Below are positions 35,145 to 47,660 of a stretch of DNA of 64,000 bases, in pieces. The position numbers and the translations under genes were made by a program. Source of the stretch: Nissolia schottii (taxonomy: Eukaryota > Streptophyta > Magnoliopsida > Fabales > Fabaceae); contig QANU01001756.1 of the NCBI GenBank assembly GCA_003254905.1, positions 165,415 through 229,414 of the forward strand. Direction: 5' to 3'. Position 1 is the first letter of the stretch. Each line of letters begins with the position of its first letter. A model generated the notes under the pieces. The model searched no databases and was not told the DNA's origin. It saw only the letters and a list, made by a program, of their open reading frames with translations.

Positions 35145-37726
35145 TCAAGCTTTTGGAACACTAATCGTCACATTTACCTCCTTGCAAGCTTCATCGCCCT
35201 TTTGCATCTCAACATCATTCGCTTCGACGTCTTCTGCCACAGTTTCCAGCCCCCAATTTCGCTCGGCGCAACACTTAATCGGCTCAGCGATTGCTATCCC
35301 TGCTTCTTTCTCTTTGTGCTCCTTGTATTTGCCCCATAGAACCGAGTAGAGTCCCATTACAATCAGAATGGCTCCAATGACACTGCAACCGCATACAAAG
35401 ACAAAACGTTACGTCAATAATCGCACTTAAAAAACTTTCACTAAATGCCTTGCATTTTAGATGTTGCCCTTTCATGCGATGGAGATGTTTCTCGTAATTG
35501 GAAGGCTTTTGGTTTGTGATAAGAAAATGATAGAAGAAAGCAATCACTTTGATGAGCCATTAAGTTGTGACACGAAACCGCATGAAAGCAAAGTTTCGGC
35601 CATGTTGAAGTTGAGAGTTTCGTTGGGAGAAGTCATGAGGTGTTAGAATAGGGAAGAAATTCTTAGATGCTAGAGTAAAACAAAATGATATTCGCTATCA
35701 TTTGTGACGGTAATCAAGCGTGTCAAACGTCGCATTGAAATTAGAGCTTTGCTAACAAATGCGTAAAAAATGCACAGAGGTAAACAAACGTTTCGGTAAG
35801 TATGCGAGAGAATAAGGACTGACCCTCCAAGGTATATCTTTTCTGCAAGGATGAAAGAGCCCATGATGGCCACAATGATCATCATCAAAGGGCTAAAAGC
35901 AGTGACAAAAACGGGTCCTCTTTTTTGCATGACAATCCCTTGAACATAGTATGCAATTCCTGATGACACTATACCCTGCACCACCATAGTTTACAACTCT
36001 TTATTAGACTCTCGTGTCATTCATAGTTTTCACAAAATCAAAGAGAGATAGAAAGAGAGAAGGGCTTACGGCATAGGCCGCAGCCAGAAGGTTCATGTCC
36101 CAGCCAATGGTCCAAACGTTTGGCCTATGCTCCATCACGAAGGTGACTGCGATCGATTGCAGGGTGCCCAAACCACACACTATAGCTGTGAGAGAGAGCT
36201 GAGCTGAGTATTTCTTCAATGTCACTGCCTGCATTCATCAAAACAAACACTTCTCAATCATCAAATAGCTTAAAAAAAAAAAAACCCTCTCACAAATAAC
36301 ATGTTTGTAAGTAGCTTAGGGCAGTTTTGTTTTCACTTTTAAAAAAATAATCTTTTATAGAGCCGACCAACCTAAAATTAATTTTTTTTAGAAGCTATCT
36401 TTTTTAGATTCCGTCAAAAAGTTTAATATAAATCTATTTTAAATTCTTATTATTTTAAAAAAATTATCTAATCATATGAAAATTGATTTTTTTAGTTTAA
36501 AAAATGAATATATATATATATATATATATATATTTGTCAAATAAGCAGAAAACCAAAAACAAATACGTCGTTATTCTTTTGAAAAATAATTTATTTTTCC
36601 AAAAAAATTGTCTAATAATATTTTTAACCGAAGCACATGTTAAGAAGGATAATTCAATTAGTCTCTTCATGTTTTTGTTTAGAATTAGAATTTTGGTCAC
36701 CTGAAGGATGAAGAAGGAAGCCCAAGCAAGGGTAGCAATGATGAGGAGAACAGAACCCTTGACCCAATCCCTTTCACCTGAACCATCAGTGGTGTTGCCA
36801 GGCACATAGTTTCTTGGGTGATGCATGTAGTGAGACCAGAAGAAGTTTATGACTTGGCCTTTGTACAATGTCATCAACATGGCCCCAGCAACTGTCACCA
36901 CTGTTCCTATAACCTTAGCTTGGCATCTCACTTTTCTTATGTCCACCTTCTCCATCCTAATTTACCCCCAAAGAAGGAAAAAGAGTTAACACTTCACACC
37001 AATGTCAACTCAAAAGAAACAGAGGAAAACAGGGGAAGAATAAGGTTGAGTGAAATTGTGCATGTGAAAAATATGTACCTGAAGATAACTGCCATCACAA
37101 ATGTCATTGCAGGGAGAATGTTGCTTAAAGCACATGAGTACGTTGGGGAAGTGAATTTCAACCCGGCATAGTATAAGTTTTGATCAAGCACGGGCCTATG
37201 AGAACAGAACAAAAACAGAGGAAAACAGGGGGAAAGAGGAAAATTTCAGAACCAAGTTTTCTTTTTTGGGTTGCAATGAAATGAATCATCGCCAAGTTGT
37301 AGAGGGATGATAATAATATAAAGTACTAACCCAAGAAGACCCAGCATGAACAATTGCACGAACATTATGAATGTAATCTTGGGCCTCACTTTCCTACAAG
37401 AAGAAGTGAAAGGTTGTGATCAGAAAAATGATTCGAAAATCAAGGGAAGGCAATGAAAAGGTCCTTTTTTTTTTTCTTTCTTTTCTTTCCCTCCTTTTGT
37501 TTTATTTCAAATGTTTTAGGTACCTCTCAAGAACAATAGCAAAGGGAGCAATAGCGGCGGTAGCAAAAGCGTGCCTATACACCACAAGAACATAGTGGCT
37601 CATCCCACGGTTGAGGGAAACTTTGGTGATTATGTTCATTCCAGCATACCCGAATTGGAGTGAAATCATAGCTATGTAAGGCTTGCACCTCCGAATAAAA
37701 CCACCACAACATCCATCTGCTTCCAT
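35145..37726 (-). CDS. WAT1-related / UMAMIT transporter (nodulin MtN21, EamA family)
   Basis: Seven exons join in frame to 395 aa: 37726-37524, 37393-37331, 37195-37079, 36956-36701, 36228-36070, 35975-35824, 35382-35145. All introns are GT-AG. Start is the ATG at 37726 (MEADGCCGG). The first EamA domain (about 18-150) carries PYIAMISLQFGYAGMNI and SPTYSCALSNILPAMTF; the second (about 196-336) carries IIATLAWASFFILQ, IGWDMNLLAAAYAGI, GPVFVTAFSPLMM and EKIYLGG. About ten membrane helices are expected. The C-terminal tail of about 55 residues is charged, acidic and presumably cytosolic. UMAMITs move amino acids, and WAT1 itself affects auxin, across plasma or vacuolar membranes; substrate here is not known. 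The sequence resembles what I recall of the UMAMIT9/17/18/19 group. Length matches the family (WAT1 389 aa) and nothing is missing. Confidence 0.95.
36229..36700 (-). other. Intron 4 of the UMAMIT gene with TA microsatellite
   Basis: The longest intron of the gene (472 bp), AT-rich, with a TA tract at 36508-36534. The ORFs at 36504-36704 and in the 5' part of 36497-36955 read into this intron and are not protein. Confidence 0.8.
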
Positions 37727-37863
37727 TTTTTCTGTGTCTTCTTTGGTGTGTGTAGCACAAGGAAGAAAGGAAAAAAAAGGGGGTTGATACTCAAAACTGG
37801 GAGCAGAGGAAGAACACTTGTTGTTGCTTGTGTCTCCTAAGTTAAAAACGGTGCTCCTCTATG

Positions 37864-37874
37864 CTATTTATAAG
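37864..37874 (-). promoter_or_regulatory. TATA box of the UMAMIT gene
   Basis: CTTATAAATAG on the minus strand, about 140 bases upstream of the ATG. This would leave a 5' UTR of roughly 100-110 bases. The intervening sequence has no upstream ATG that starts a long frame. Confidence 0.6.
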
Positions 37875-40800
37875 AAGAGCTCCGTAGACAGCATGCATTG
37901 TTTTTTGAAAACAAGTGTGTGACCATTTTGCCCCTCAATTTCACGCTTGACTTATTGCTTCTTGCACTAAATATTATTATAAAAAATTAACACTAAAATA
38001 TCAATTCACATGCCATGAGACTCACATTAAGGTTGATATAAAACATTACAATACCAACCCACATACATTATATATATTATGAGGCCCACACTAATATCAT
38101 ATTACATGATGTGAGTGTGACTCTTATAACATATGTAAATTGATGTTTTAATATTTCATGATGCGAGTGTGAATTTTATGATATACGTGAGTTAATATTT
38201 TAGTATTTTATACTGCCTTAGTGATAGAATAACACCCTCACATGTTTATCCATAATATGGATTCCACGTGGTGAAAAAAAATGTGGCAATAATTGGATTG
38301 GTTTACTGAAGGATTAAAAAGAAAAAAAATAGTAAATGGCAATGGATTTTATGAATAGGGCACCACCGGAGAGAATAGGTTAAAATTGGTGAATCTGTTC
38401 AATTAGGTAGAGTTAGCCAATGAACTTAAACTTATCGAGGTAGTGATCAATGATGAGGAGGGTGGGTTCCACTTTGGTGCTTGCTGATGCTGATAAATTG
38501 ATAAATAGACCACTGCGCAACTACTCACTTTCGTTGCTCATATTTGCCCTGAGGCAAAATTGAATTGTGCGTGCGCTAACACGCTGTTTTAATCATAGGT
38601 TAGTTCATTTTATAGCATAAATAAATTGATAATAATTTAAAATGTAATGGATTAAATTAATAAAAAAACAAATGATTAAATTAATAATAATTTAAAATAT
38701 AAAGGACTAAGATAATAATAAAAAATGAGGGGACCAAATTAATAGATAAGGTGTAAAAGAAGGCCATTTAGGCATTGGACAAATAAAGGCCTAATGTTGT
38801 TGGGATATTATAATTAATATTCTTAAATCTTCAAAATGCATTTGGGTCATTATATATATTCTTCACCTTAGTATATCCAATCATCATCTAATTGCATTTC
38901 TTTAATTTCAACGGGTTATTTTATCTCATTCTACGAACTAATTAAAATTAGGTCGTCATAGATAAACCAAGGTTCAAAAGAACAATGGTGGTGCTATTAA
39001 TCACTTCTTCATAAATTTTCGTGAAGTAATTAATATTTAACTTAAAATAAATTTAAAAAAATGTATGTCATTGTGTATACGAGAGAAATTTTTTATTTTT
39101 TTATTTTTTAAGCCTAGTGTGTTTGTGCACGGAACCTAGAATAAGATACGAAGATTCTCATGAATCATGGTACCTCTCTTGAAGGGTGATATGAGAAAAA
39201 GTGGAGCATTCTTGTTAGTTTATACGTGAAGGTTAGACACATGTCCACTTTATACTCGGATTGAGAAAGCTTATATAATAGATTATGAGAATTGCCATCG
39301 ATTATAAGCATTCAAGAATCTATCTCCCCTTTATGTATATCAGAATATCTCAATTTTTGTTGCCTGGATAATGAATTACGTAATACACCTTATGTAACTT
39401 CACAATGGATTCTCTTACTTTTGAACCTCACAAATAGTTTGGTTAATTAGCTTCTAATTAAGTTTGATTGCGATTATGTGTTTTCTTTTCAAAACAAGCT
39501 TAATTTAAATTACTAGTATTCAATTTTGCATTTTCTCATTTTATTAATAAATGACTATAATAATTAATAGTCTTCTGTGACAAAATATTAAAATTAAACG
39601 ATTGGAGAAAAGACTTTTTACCAGCATATCTTAGATTAAAATCAAATTCTTTCAAAAGTTACTACCTCGATTTAATTAGATATAACATTCATATACTACA
39701 TGTAACCAAAGCTTAAAATAAAACTTTATTGAGTTGGCCTTGTCACTTTGTAAAAAAAAATGAATAAGAGCATAAAATCAAGTTTGATTAGGCTGCACAC
39801 ATTATGTGTTGCAAGGAAGACCTGTAAAGCGAATAAGCATATTGAAGCAATACGCTTTGAAATATTGAATGAGAAAATTACCCAATACAAATTAAAGAAG
39901 ATAGACGCCAAAATAGGTAGTAGTAGAAGAATAAGGCGGGTTAGACACTATATATATTGATCAAAAACTTAAAAGTAATGGATTTATGAATTTTTTTAAA
40001 TATATACTCTTTTCTTAATTTAAATTTCATCAACGTAAAACGTTTACATAGGACCATATTGCGAAAGGAAAGTAAGGGTGGGTGTACGCGGGAAAAAGGG
40101 GCGAATGAAGCAAGAGAGTGCAAAAAGACAAGGGACATAAAAGATTGCTAGTGTTTCTTGCATTTTTAGCATGACCAAGTTGTGTAATTTGTCCTAAATG
40201 AATACTGTGTGCATGGTTTTTTTTTCAGCTGGTAACAGGAAATAAACAAATTTTACTTTTAGAATCAAAATATGTTTTTATTTGAAAATTAAACATGTTA
40301 TATGTCTCATGTTAGGAGGAGTTAAAAGTCGGGGAAATATACACCAACGGGTGAAAGTAAGAAATTATACAAGCGTATTAGATATCACATTTTGATTCAA
40401 AATTTAGAGATATTTAGTTTATGGGTCTTCTCACTTGTTGTTCTTCATTTAGTCTAACACTAATCAATATTACAAGACAATATTCACACTTAAAGCCCAA
40501 CATTTCCATGGTACTGTAATTCACACTCCTATTTTTGTCGACATATTTTTTTTTATATAAATATAACTTTTATATTTAAAGATTCCTAATAAAACTAAGT
40601 CTCATAATTTTGTTTAAGATACACTTATTTGTTTCACTAATTGCAATGTGAATGTGCTTATAGATAAAGTGTTGAATTTGTATTGATGAAAGAAATTTTG
40701 TTTTTGTTGTCCGATGTTATTTTCTGAAGATCATGCATCAAGATCAAGTACACCAAACTTAGCATGTGGTAATCAAAGTAAGGACATTAATTACATAATC

Positions 40801-41468
40801 TAGTTGAAGATTTAAAATTCCTTAATTATACTTGATAGTATGCTGCTTTGATTCTTGACAAGACAAAACATATATAGGGCATTCAAAGGCAGACATTTTA
40901 ATTTGGTGTCACATTAAAGATAGCAACTTGAGCAATGCATATCAGAAGGAATTAATTTCCCTTACTACTAACACGTAGAATATTCGGTTGATTTCTGATA
41001 TATATGCAATGCCCTTTTTTGTGGAAATGCAAAAGGTTTCGTCACGAAATTTTTCCACTGATATTTATTACGTTATTGCTCTATGAATATTCTTCAGAGT
41101 TCAGAAACTTCAAAATGTGTTGTACTCTACCAACCACCTTTTTTTCCGATCATTTTCCCCTTTAATTTCTATATATATGATTTTTTTCTTCATGTTTATC
41201 ATAGATGACGCAATTGATGCGGTTGGTCCTTTTTGTTTTTCTATATAGGGGTGATTCAAGTAATGGAAATTAGCGATTAAGAATGTGTTTTATAAATAAA
41301 TTCCATAAAAAAGGCAATTGTGGGAGGAAATTGGGTTTGGTGAGCGCCCAAATGAAAATTAGCCACGCACTCAAAACCAAAATAAAGAATATGGAAGGGA
41401 GAAAAAGGTCCCATCATAAATTATATCCTGTTGTGCTACAAAGGGAATCTCATTCCTTCTTCGTCTAA
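37875..41468. other. Intergenic stretch upstream of the UMAMIT gene
   Basis: AT-rich. Around 38035-38215 near-repeats of an (A)TGAGTGTGA...TTTTAATATTT type occur. No gene, RNA gene or complete element recognised. Confidence 0.65.
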
Positions 41469-41933
41469 GAAGCACCGACATAATACACGATGCGTGACTC
41501 AATAACACATTAATTTTAAATTTTATGGGACACGATTGTAATATCTATAAATATAAAATTAAATATTTATAATAATATATTAATATTTTTATTGATATCA
41601 AACTACTAATTTTTACTAATTTTTAAATTTCTTTTAAAATATATGGAACATTTAAGATAATTTTATGTGTCAATACTTGCTAATTTCCTAAAGTTTCATA
41701 TTATTATAAATTATTTAATATTAAAAAATATTTTTTTACTTGGAAGCCACATGGACACAGTTCAAAAAAATTTCAAATATAATTTTGACACACTTGGATA
41801 TGACTAATTATGAATTTTTTATTTTGACACTTTCAAAAACGTATGACACATGTCAAAAGAGCGTCTTCGTGTATCAGTGTCTGCAATATATCAAACACAA
41901 AAACACAACAATCTCACAAAGTGTTTGTGCTTC
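41469..41933. mobile_element. Non-autonomous inverted-repeat element (GAAGCAC ends)
   Basis: Ends GAAGCACCGACA (left) and, reversed, GAAGCACAAACA (right) form a terminal inverted repeat, flanked by CTAA on each side (41465-41468, 41934-41937). The inside is AT-rich with GACACA/GTGTC-type motifs near both ends, a pattern seen in dicot elements opening with GAAGCACGGACAC. The superfamily is not assigned; 465 bp, non-coding. Confidence 0.55.
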
Positions 41934-43094
41934 CTAATTTTTCACTATCCAAGAGAAAAGAGGGGGAAAACAGTTATGTTTCTTTACCTTTTTTTTCTTT
42001 ATTTTTATTTTGAAAAAGAAATCTTTAGCTCTTTTAATCATAATTCCTCTGCAAGTACTTAAAGCTTAATGTGATTATGCATGCCGATATTATAATTGAT
42101 GCCAAGCATAAAATGGCTATTAAGATAAAGCATAAACTTTATCAAATTCAACAAAACCAAATTTTATATCTAACTTCATCCTCTCCAATTAAGTCTCATA
42201 CATACAACAAACCCATAAAAATGTAATAAAAATGTTTTTTTTTTCCTCATCAACTTGGGTCATGAATTAATAATTAGAAATTTTAAAAATTTTAACTATA
42301 GTTAATGTGGTGGATATGTTAATGTAACAAATAATGAATACAAACTACTTTCACCAAATTCACCCACGATTGGAATCTCAAGTTAACGTGATATAGGTGA
42401 TTCTTATTTATCAATCTATGCATTTAATGACATAAATTGCTCTTCACTTGTATTGTCATCATTTTATGAAACACACCTATTGACTTTTACATTGCCAAAA
42501 AGACTTGAGATACAAGGGATCTCACAATTATATTGAACGACAATCATCAACTTTTTAATACCACTTGTGGGGTGGAGGAGCCTTTAATCGGTGGAGATCA
42601 ATATCGATGAGCTAAATGGAAAACTATTTATAAACGGGTCAAATGCCACATCTCGACTAAAAACCTTAACAATAGATCTATGGGTTTTGATTCATTTTTC
42701 GGTATATTACCTTAAAAATTTTGGATCAAGATATAATGTTCAATCCATTTATATAATTTCTCACTTAACCGACAATATTGATTTCTCCATGTTAAAGGCT
42801 CCCCTTCCCGACAAAAACTTCGTTCAAGTGTGTCTTAAAATTAAGAAATATGTAATAGAAAAAAAAAAGGCTAATTTTCCTACCAAGAGAAAATATTAAG
42901 CTCAAATCTATAAACTGACAATCAAACAATGTGTCATCAGCATTCAGCAGGACCACAGAAGGCACGTTAAGTCCATCCATCCATCACAAGCAGAATTTCC
43001 ACAAGAACACTAGGAAAGTGCAATGATTTGAATGGTCACTACCATTTGTCTATACAAACTCTAACCAAATGAAGGGGGAAAAAAAGCAAAACAA

Positions 43095-43134
43095 AACAAA
43101 GCACGCGCTTCCTTAACAAAGCACGCGCTTCCTT
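43095..43134. repeat. 20-bp perfect tandem duplication
   Basis: Two adjacent identical units, AACAAAGCACGCGCTTCCTT. Confidence 0.95.
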
Positions 43135-45523
43135 AGTGATCCGCCTTCGAAAAGCAGGGTATCGATAAGACATCGCCAGCCATGGAGTGTCGCCAGCCCC
43201 CTTGCTGCAAAGCTTGAGAGTCTTTCTCATGGCAAAAACCCTCTTAGGATGATACTAATATTATGTCCCTGTTACATAAACCATAAATCTTTTCACTTTG
43301 GAATTGCATCAAAACTCGAATTCAGATTTTTTCCATGTTTGTTTCATTTTAACATAAAATCTAATAAATGACCCTAACTTATTAGAAAAAAGATAGGTGT
43401 AACAAAATATTTAAAATCGAATCCTGCAAAAATTTTAAGAAGATTCTATTTATATAAAGTAAAAAGTGTTTGTATTTATATTGGAAACTAAGGTCAGATA
43501 AGAAGATCCTATACGATCCCATGAAATCTCTCATGGCCAAAAGCTATATGTATGTATGGTGATACTTTTGCTATATGGATTTTGTACTCTTGCAAACTTC
43601 ATGGGAAAAATAAAATTTATGCCGGCTCAGTACAATTCAGATTTTGCTGTACTACATATACGAAGAGTAGAAACTCTGCATGAATTGTACTTTTTCAAAA
43701 TCTTTGTACTATATTGCTGCTGTTGAGAGTGCTCCCGGCCGATTCATAATTAAAAACATGAAATAATGGGATAGAAAATGGAATTAATTATATACAATTA
43801 AATCGATCTCGCTCATTCTTTTGATCGACATCGATCTAGCAATATCGAGTTGCAACCAAATCATATTTCAAACTCAAATTGCTTTGTGCAACGTTGTGTG
43901 CTAGTGTCTGTGTGCGTTATACTGTTCTTTTAATTAGCCATCATACTAAGTATAATTAATGGAACCGGTTTCATACATATAGGGTTCGGAACCGGTTTCA
44001 TCAAACCTAAACAGTTCATTACCCATTCGGCTACAAAGAAACTGGTTCGAATTCGGTTCAAGTTCGGTCCTCCCCATCGCTTTGTTTTTTTTTTTTTTTT
44101 GCACAGGCCTACATATAGCCGTGCTATATAATTCAGTAGATCATTTTTCCTTTGTCTTATGCTTCTCTAAATCATTCATACATATTGCTATAGCACGCTT
44201 TGTCCAATGAATTTGTCACGTTATATACCTGCTTGAATCGTGGCTCATCATCATTAGCACCCAAAATAAAAAATACAAATAAAAATAAAAACATCGAGAC
44301 TGAAAATCAAAATGATCTGGCAAATATCCCGAAAGAAGCGCCGTGCGTGCAATATATGTAGACCACCATATCAAAGAAACGTCATCACATACTATAAAAA
44401 GGGCTCCCGCCACCCCCCCCCCCAACATAGCTAGCAAATTAGCACACTCTACTTTGTCTAGTATGCTACCTCTATATAACATAGTTATGTGACACATAGA
44501 TCTTCACATCTCATTAAATTAAAAGTTTAAAATGCTTTAATATTTTTTTTTAAGATTACTTTGATATTTTGTTATTAACTTTATGTAAATTATTCATTGA
44601 AAGTATAGGAGTATCTAATTATGTTCATAAAAATTTATACAAATATCATTTCTTGTTTATTGGGCTTTACTATTAATTAATCATCAAGAAAATAGGTTTA
44701 AACACGAGACTAAAACAAAACCCAACTAATAATAAAAATCAGCATATTTACTAATTAAGTGAAATTCGTGAGACGATGCATTTACGTATTTAAAAAAATT
44801 TGTTTTCTTCTAGTTCAAATATGGCATAGCTGTGGATAGGGCTAGCAACATGCGAAATGTCATAAATGCCCTTGTCAAGCAGCACCCACAAATTGACAAC
44901 AGTCCCCAAGTGGCAGGGGAATAGGAGTTTGAGCAAAAGTGGAGGTATCATTGAAGCGAAATGGGGATCTAATCAGTGATCACCAACCAATCCTCACGAC
45001 GTTTTTGTCTCCTCTATATATAAATATGTGACATATACTACATATACTACATATATACATATATATGTGTGTAGCTTAGATTGGCCCAATAGACACATTT
45101 CAGTGTCCAACTTGGAATGATCAGTTTCCGCTAATTGGTTTAGAAAAAACCCTCAATTTTGTCATTGTAAATAGTTTACTTTGATCAATCTTGTTTATAA
45201 CAAATTCTTTTTTATCAAAATTATCTGTCACTTTCTTTAATGATAACAGTTAATATGATTGACTTTTACATTTTGAATTGACAATTTTGGTTAAAATTTT
45301 TTTGACAAAGTAAAAGTTGATTGAAGAGAAAATCTACTTAAATGAAATTGGGAGTTTGGTTCCAATTATTTCACAAGGGTAATATTGCATTTGGAATTTT
45401 CCCTCTTCTCTCTAGCTTTAAACACTCTGTAGTTTTGAGAAATTCACGTACCATGAAGGAAAAAGGAAAAGGTAGAAGAAGAGACAACAGATATAAGGAG
45501 GTTAGGTATCCCTTTAGCTATGC

Positions 45524-45587
45524 CAAGTGGGAGTGTGTGCATGGAATTGAAAGAGAGAGCAAGTGGGAGTGTGTGCATGGAATTGAA
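45524..45587. repeat. 28-bp direct repeat
   Basis: Identical copies at 45524-45551 and 45560-45587, separated by 8 purine-rich bases; each contains GTGGGAGTGTGTGCATGG. Confidence 0.95.
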
Positions 45588-46558
45588 GCATGAAGCTGTA
45601 ACGGGTCCTCTCAAATAGCAAATGTTGGGATCTATTGAAGCATTGAGAAGCCAATTAATGAATGTATGAGGATGTGTGTTTCTCAATTTGTTTTTGACTT
45701 CCCCTTTTTCTTTGCCCTTTTTTTATTGCTTTTTTTTTCTAGCTTAATTGGTTTATATAGATTATAGGCCTTTTACAAGAGTAGGGTATGGTACCTACAT
45801 ATATTATTCCACTAGGAAAGCATATATAGGACAATCTCAACATGGTTTTGATAATGGGGGTTGTGATGGGGTCGAGGCTCTCAAAAGCCACCTGAAATTA
45901 ATGAATATTTTTGTGCATTTCTTCATATCTTTGTTTTGCTTCCTAAATTTGGCAGGGAAAGATTCTTGGACGAATACGAGTCTATCATATTATCTTTAAA
46001 CACATTCATAATAAAAGTGAGTTCCATCAATTTTACTTAAGACTCAAACGTTAGTGAGTTTCATCAATTTTATTATGAGTGCTTAAAGATGAAGTGATAG
46101 ATTTATGTCTATAAAAAACATTTGTCGAGTTCTCAGGTGAAGTTGGATTAGGTTGGACTTTTACATATATTTTTTAAAGCATTTGAGTGATGAATGCTAG
46201 CAAGGAAGAGCACTAGCTAGAACACAACCACACGCGCTTGTGGTGATCTTTTACGTGAGGGGTTTCAAGTGGAAGTGAAGACAAAAGCTTGGACATTATA
46301 TATGTTCCAAATCCAATCATAAAATATTTGCCATTCAATTTCATAATGTTTTTGCATGTGCTGTTTGTTTTTTTGGCTATTGTAAACTTTCCTCTATTTT
46401 TCTTTACTTTTCTAATATTGGTGGCTTCTACACTTTAGTTGATTAAGAAATCAATACAATGTAGGAGTTTGTATTTGTAGGTCCAATTACATAGAAAAAT
46501 GTTATTTGTATCCTATAATGAGACATCATATATAACATTACTACATATATATCATGTC

Positions 46559-46831
46559 TATTAAGCATCATGGGTGAAATGAGATTATGACACACTATCC
46601 AAAAGAGAAATCAAAGAAAATAAGAATTGTATTATGTAGTTTATTTCTGAATGTGCTTGTTTACAAGGAATAATATGCTTATTTATAGACTTATCACAGA
46701 TAAGAACTGATTTAAATTGATTCAAAATAATGAAGATAAGAACCAATCAGGATAAAAACTTAATGTGGGCAACTATCTTAATTGTTAACATAGAAATATA
46801 TCCTAATAGATAAGATAGGAATATCTTAACA
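46559..46831 (-). repeat. 3' LTR of the TRIM element
   Basis: 273 bp, same order of motifs as the partner LTR: CTTATCTTAT-type start, a TTTATAG promoter-like motif, and the CACCCATGATGC end. Its last two bases are TA where the other copy has CA. Confidence 0.85.
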
Positions 46832-46929
46832 TCTCCCTCAAACTCAAGTAGGTGTTGAGGAAACCATCTTGAGTTTGGAAACCAAAGTGTGGAAACAGTA
46901 GAGGTGTGGGCAGAATCAGTAGAAGCCTA

Positions 46930-47200
46930 GTGGAACGATATGTGGTTAGGCGGAATCAGTGGACGCAACGATCTGTGGATGCAACAATATGTGGCAGGGT
47001 GGAACCAGCTAAGGCAACGGGTTGGATGGTACCAGTTAAGGCAACAAGTTGGGAATAACCAGCTAAGACAATGAATTGGGCTTAGCCAGAAGAGGCATCG
47101 AGTGGCTAGGCATAGCTAGCAAATGCATCGAGTGGATGGGTATAACCAGTAGATGCATTGAGTGCTTGGGCGCAACCAGCAAAGACAACAGGTGTGTGGC
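46930..47200 (-). repeat. Minisatellite of 27-30 bp units inside the TRIM element
   Basis: About eight degenerate units on the plus strand, each built on AACCAGCTAAGGCAAC...GTTGGG, later drifting to GCATCGAGTGG...GG. They fill almost half of the element's interior. No open frame across them is credible as protein. Confidence 0.75.
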
Positions 47201-47381
47201 TAGACAGATTCAGCAATAGCCAACAAGTGTAAGAGTTGTGTTATTAACGGAGGTTAGTAAGTTGGTGAATCAGATATGGCAGTAAAGAAGATCATATATT
47301 TGTGGAGAGCGAAAAGTAGGAAACAAAGAGCCTAGGCTCTGAGATAGCGGAAGCGAAAATAGAATTCAAGGTAGGAACCAT

Positions 47382-47394
47382 GACTCTGATACCA
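47382..47394 (-). promoter_or_regulatory. Primer-binding site of the TRIM element
   Basis: TGGTATCAGAGTC directly follows the 5' LTR on the minus strand, matching the tRNA-Met type site used by plant LTR elements. Confidence 0.8.
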
Positions 47395-47660
47395 TGTTAA
47401 ACATTGTGGGTGAAAGGGATTACGACACACTGGAAAAAAAAGAGAAACCAAAGATAATAAGGATTATATTATGTAATCTATTTCTGAATGTGCTTGTTTA
47501 CAAGAAATGGTATGTCTATTTATAGTTTTGTTAGAGATAAGAAATATTGATTCAAAATAATAAAGATAAGAAGCAATCAGGATAAAACTTAAGAAAATAT
47601 ATCTTACCATTAAGATAGAAATATATCTTACTAGATAAGATAGATAAAAATATCTTAACA
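47395..47660 (-). repeat. 5' LTR of the TRIM element
   Basis: 266 bp from TGTTAAGATA (47660) to TTTAACA (47395) on the minus strand, with TATAAATAG at about 47524-47516. Confidence 0.85.

Larger units (their letters stand above)
41938..46558. other. Intergenic stretch without a recognised gene
   Basis: AT-rich. It contains two 20-bp tandem copies at 43095-43134, GGAACCGGTTTCAT repeats near 43962-44002, a C run near 44411, a TA/CATATA-rich patch at about 45016-45070 and a 28-bp direct repeat at 45524-45587. Short ORFs show no recognisable protein features. Confidence 0.65.
46559..47660 (-). mobile_element. Complete miniature LTR element (TRIM-type, non-autonomous)
   Basis: Two short LTRs (46559-46831 and 47395-47660) enclose a 563-bp non-coding interior. 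On the minus strand the LTR opens TGTTAAGATAT. A TGGTATCAGAG primer site follows the 5' LTR and a TTTGAGGGAGA purine tract precedes the 3' LTR. Target duplication ATGTC is perfect on both sides (46554-46558, 47661-47665), so the element inserted as a unit. LTRs differ at many sites and small gaps, so it is not very young. With no gag or pol it depends on a partner element. Confidence 0.88.

Noticed and set aside
43039-43230. 63-aa minus-strand ORF
   Set aside because: It includes the 20-bp tandem duplication and a hydrophobic end; no family features.
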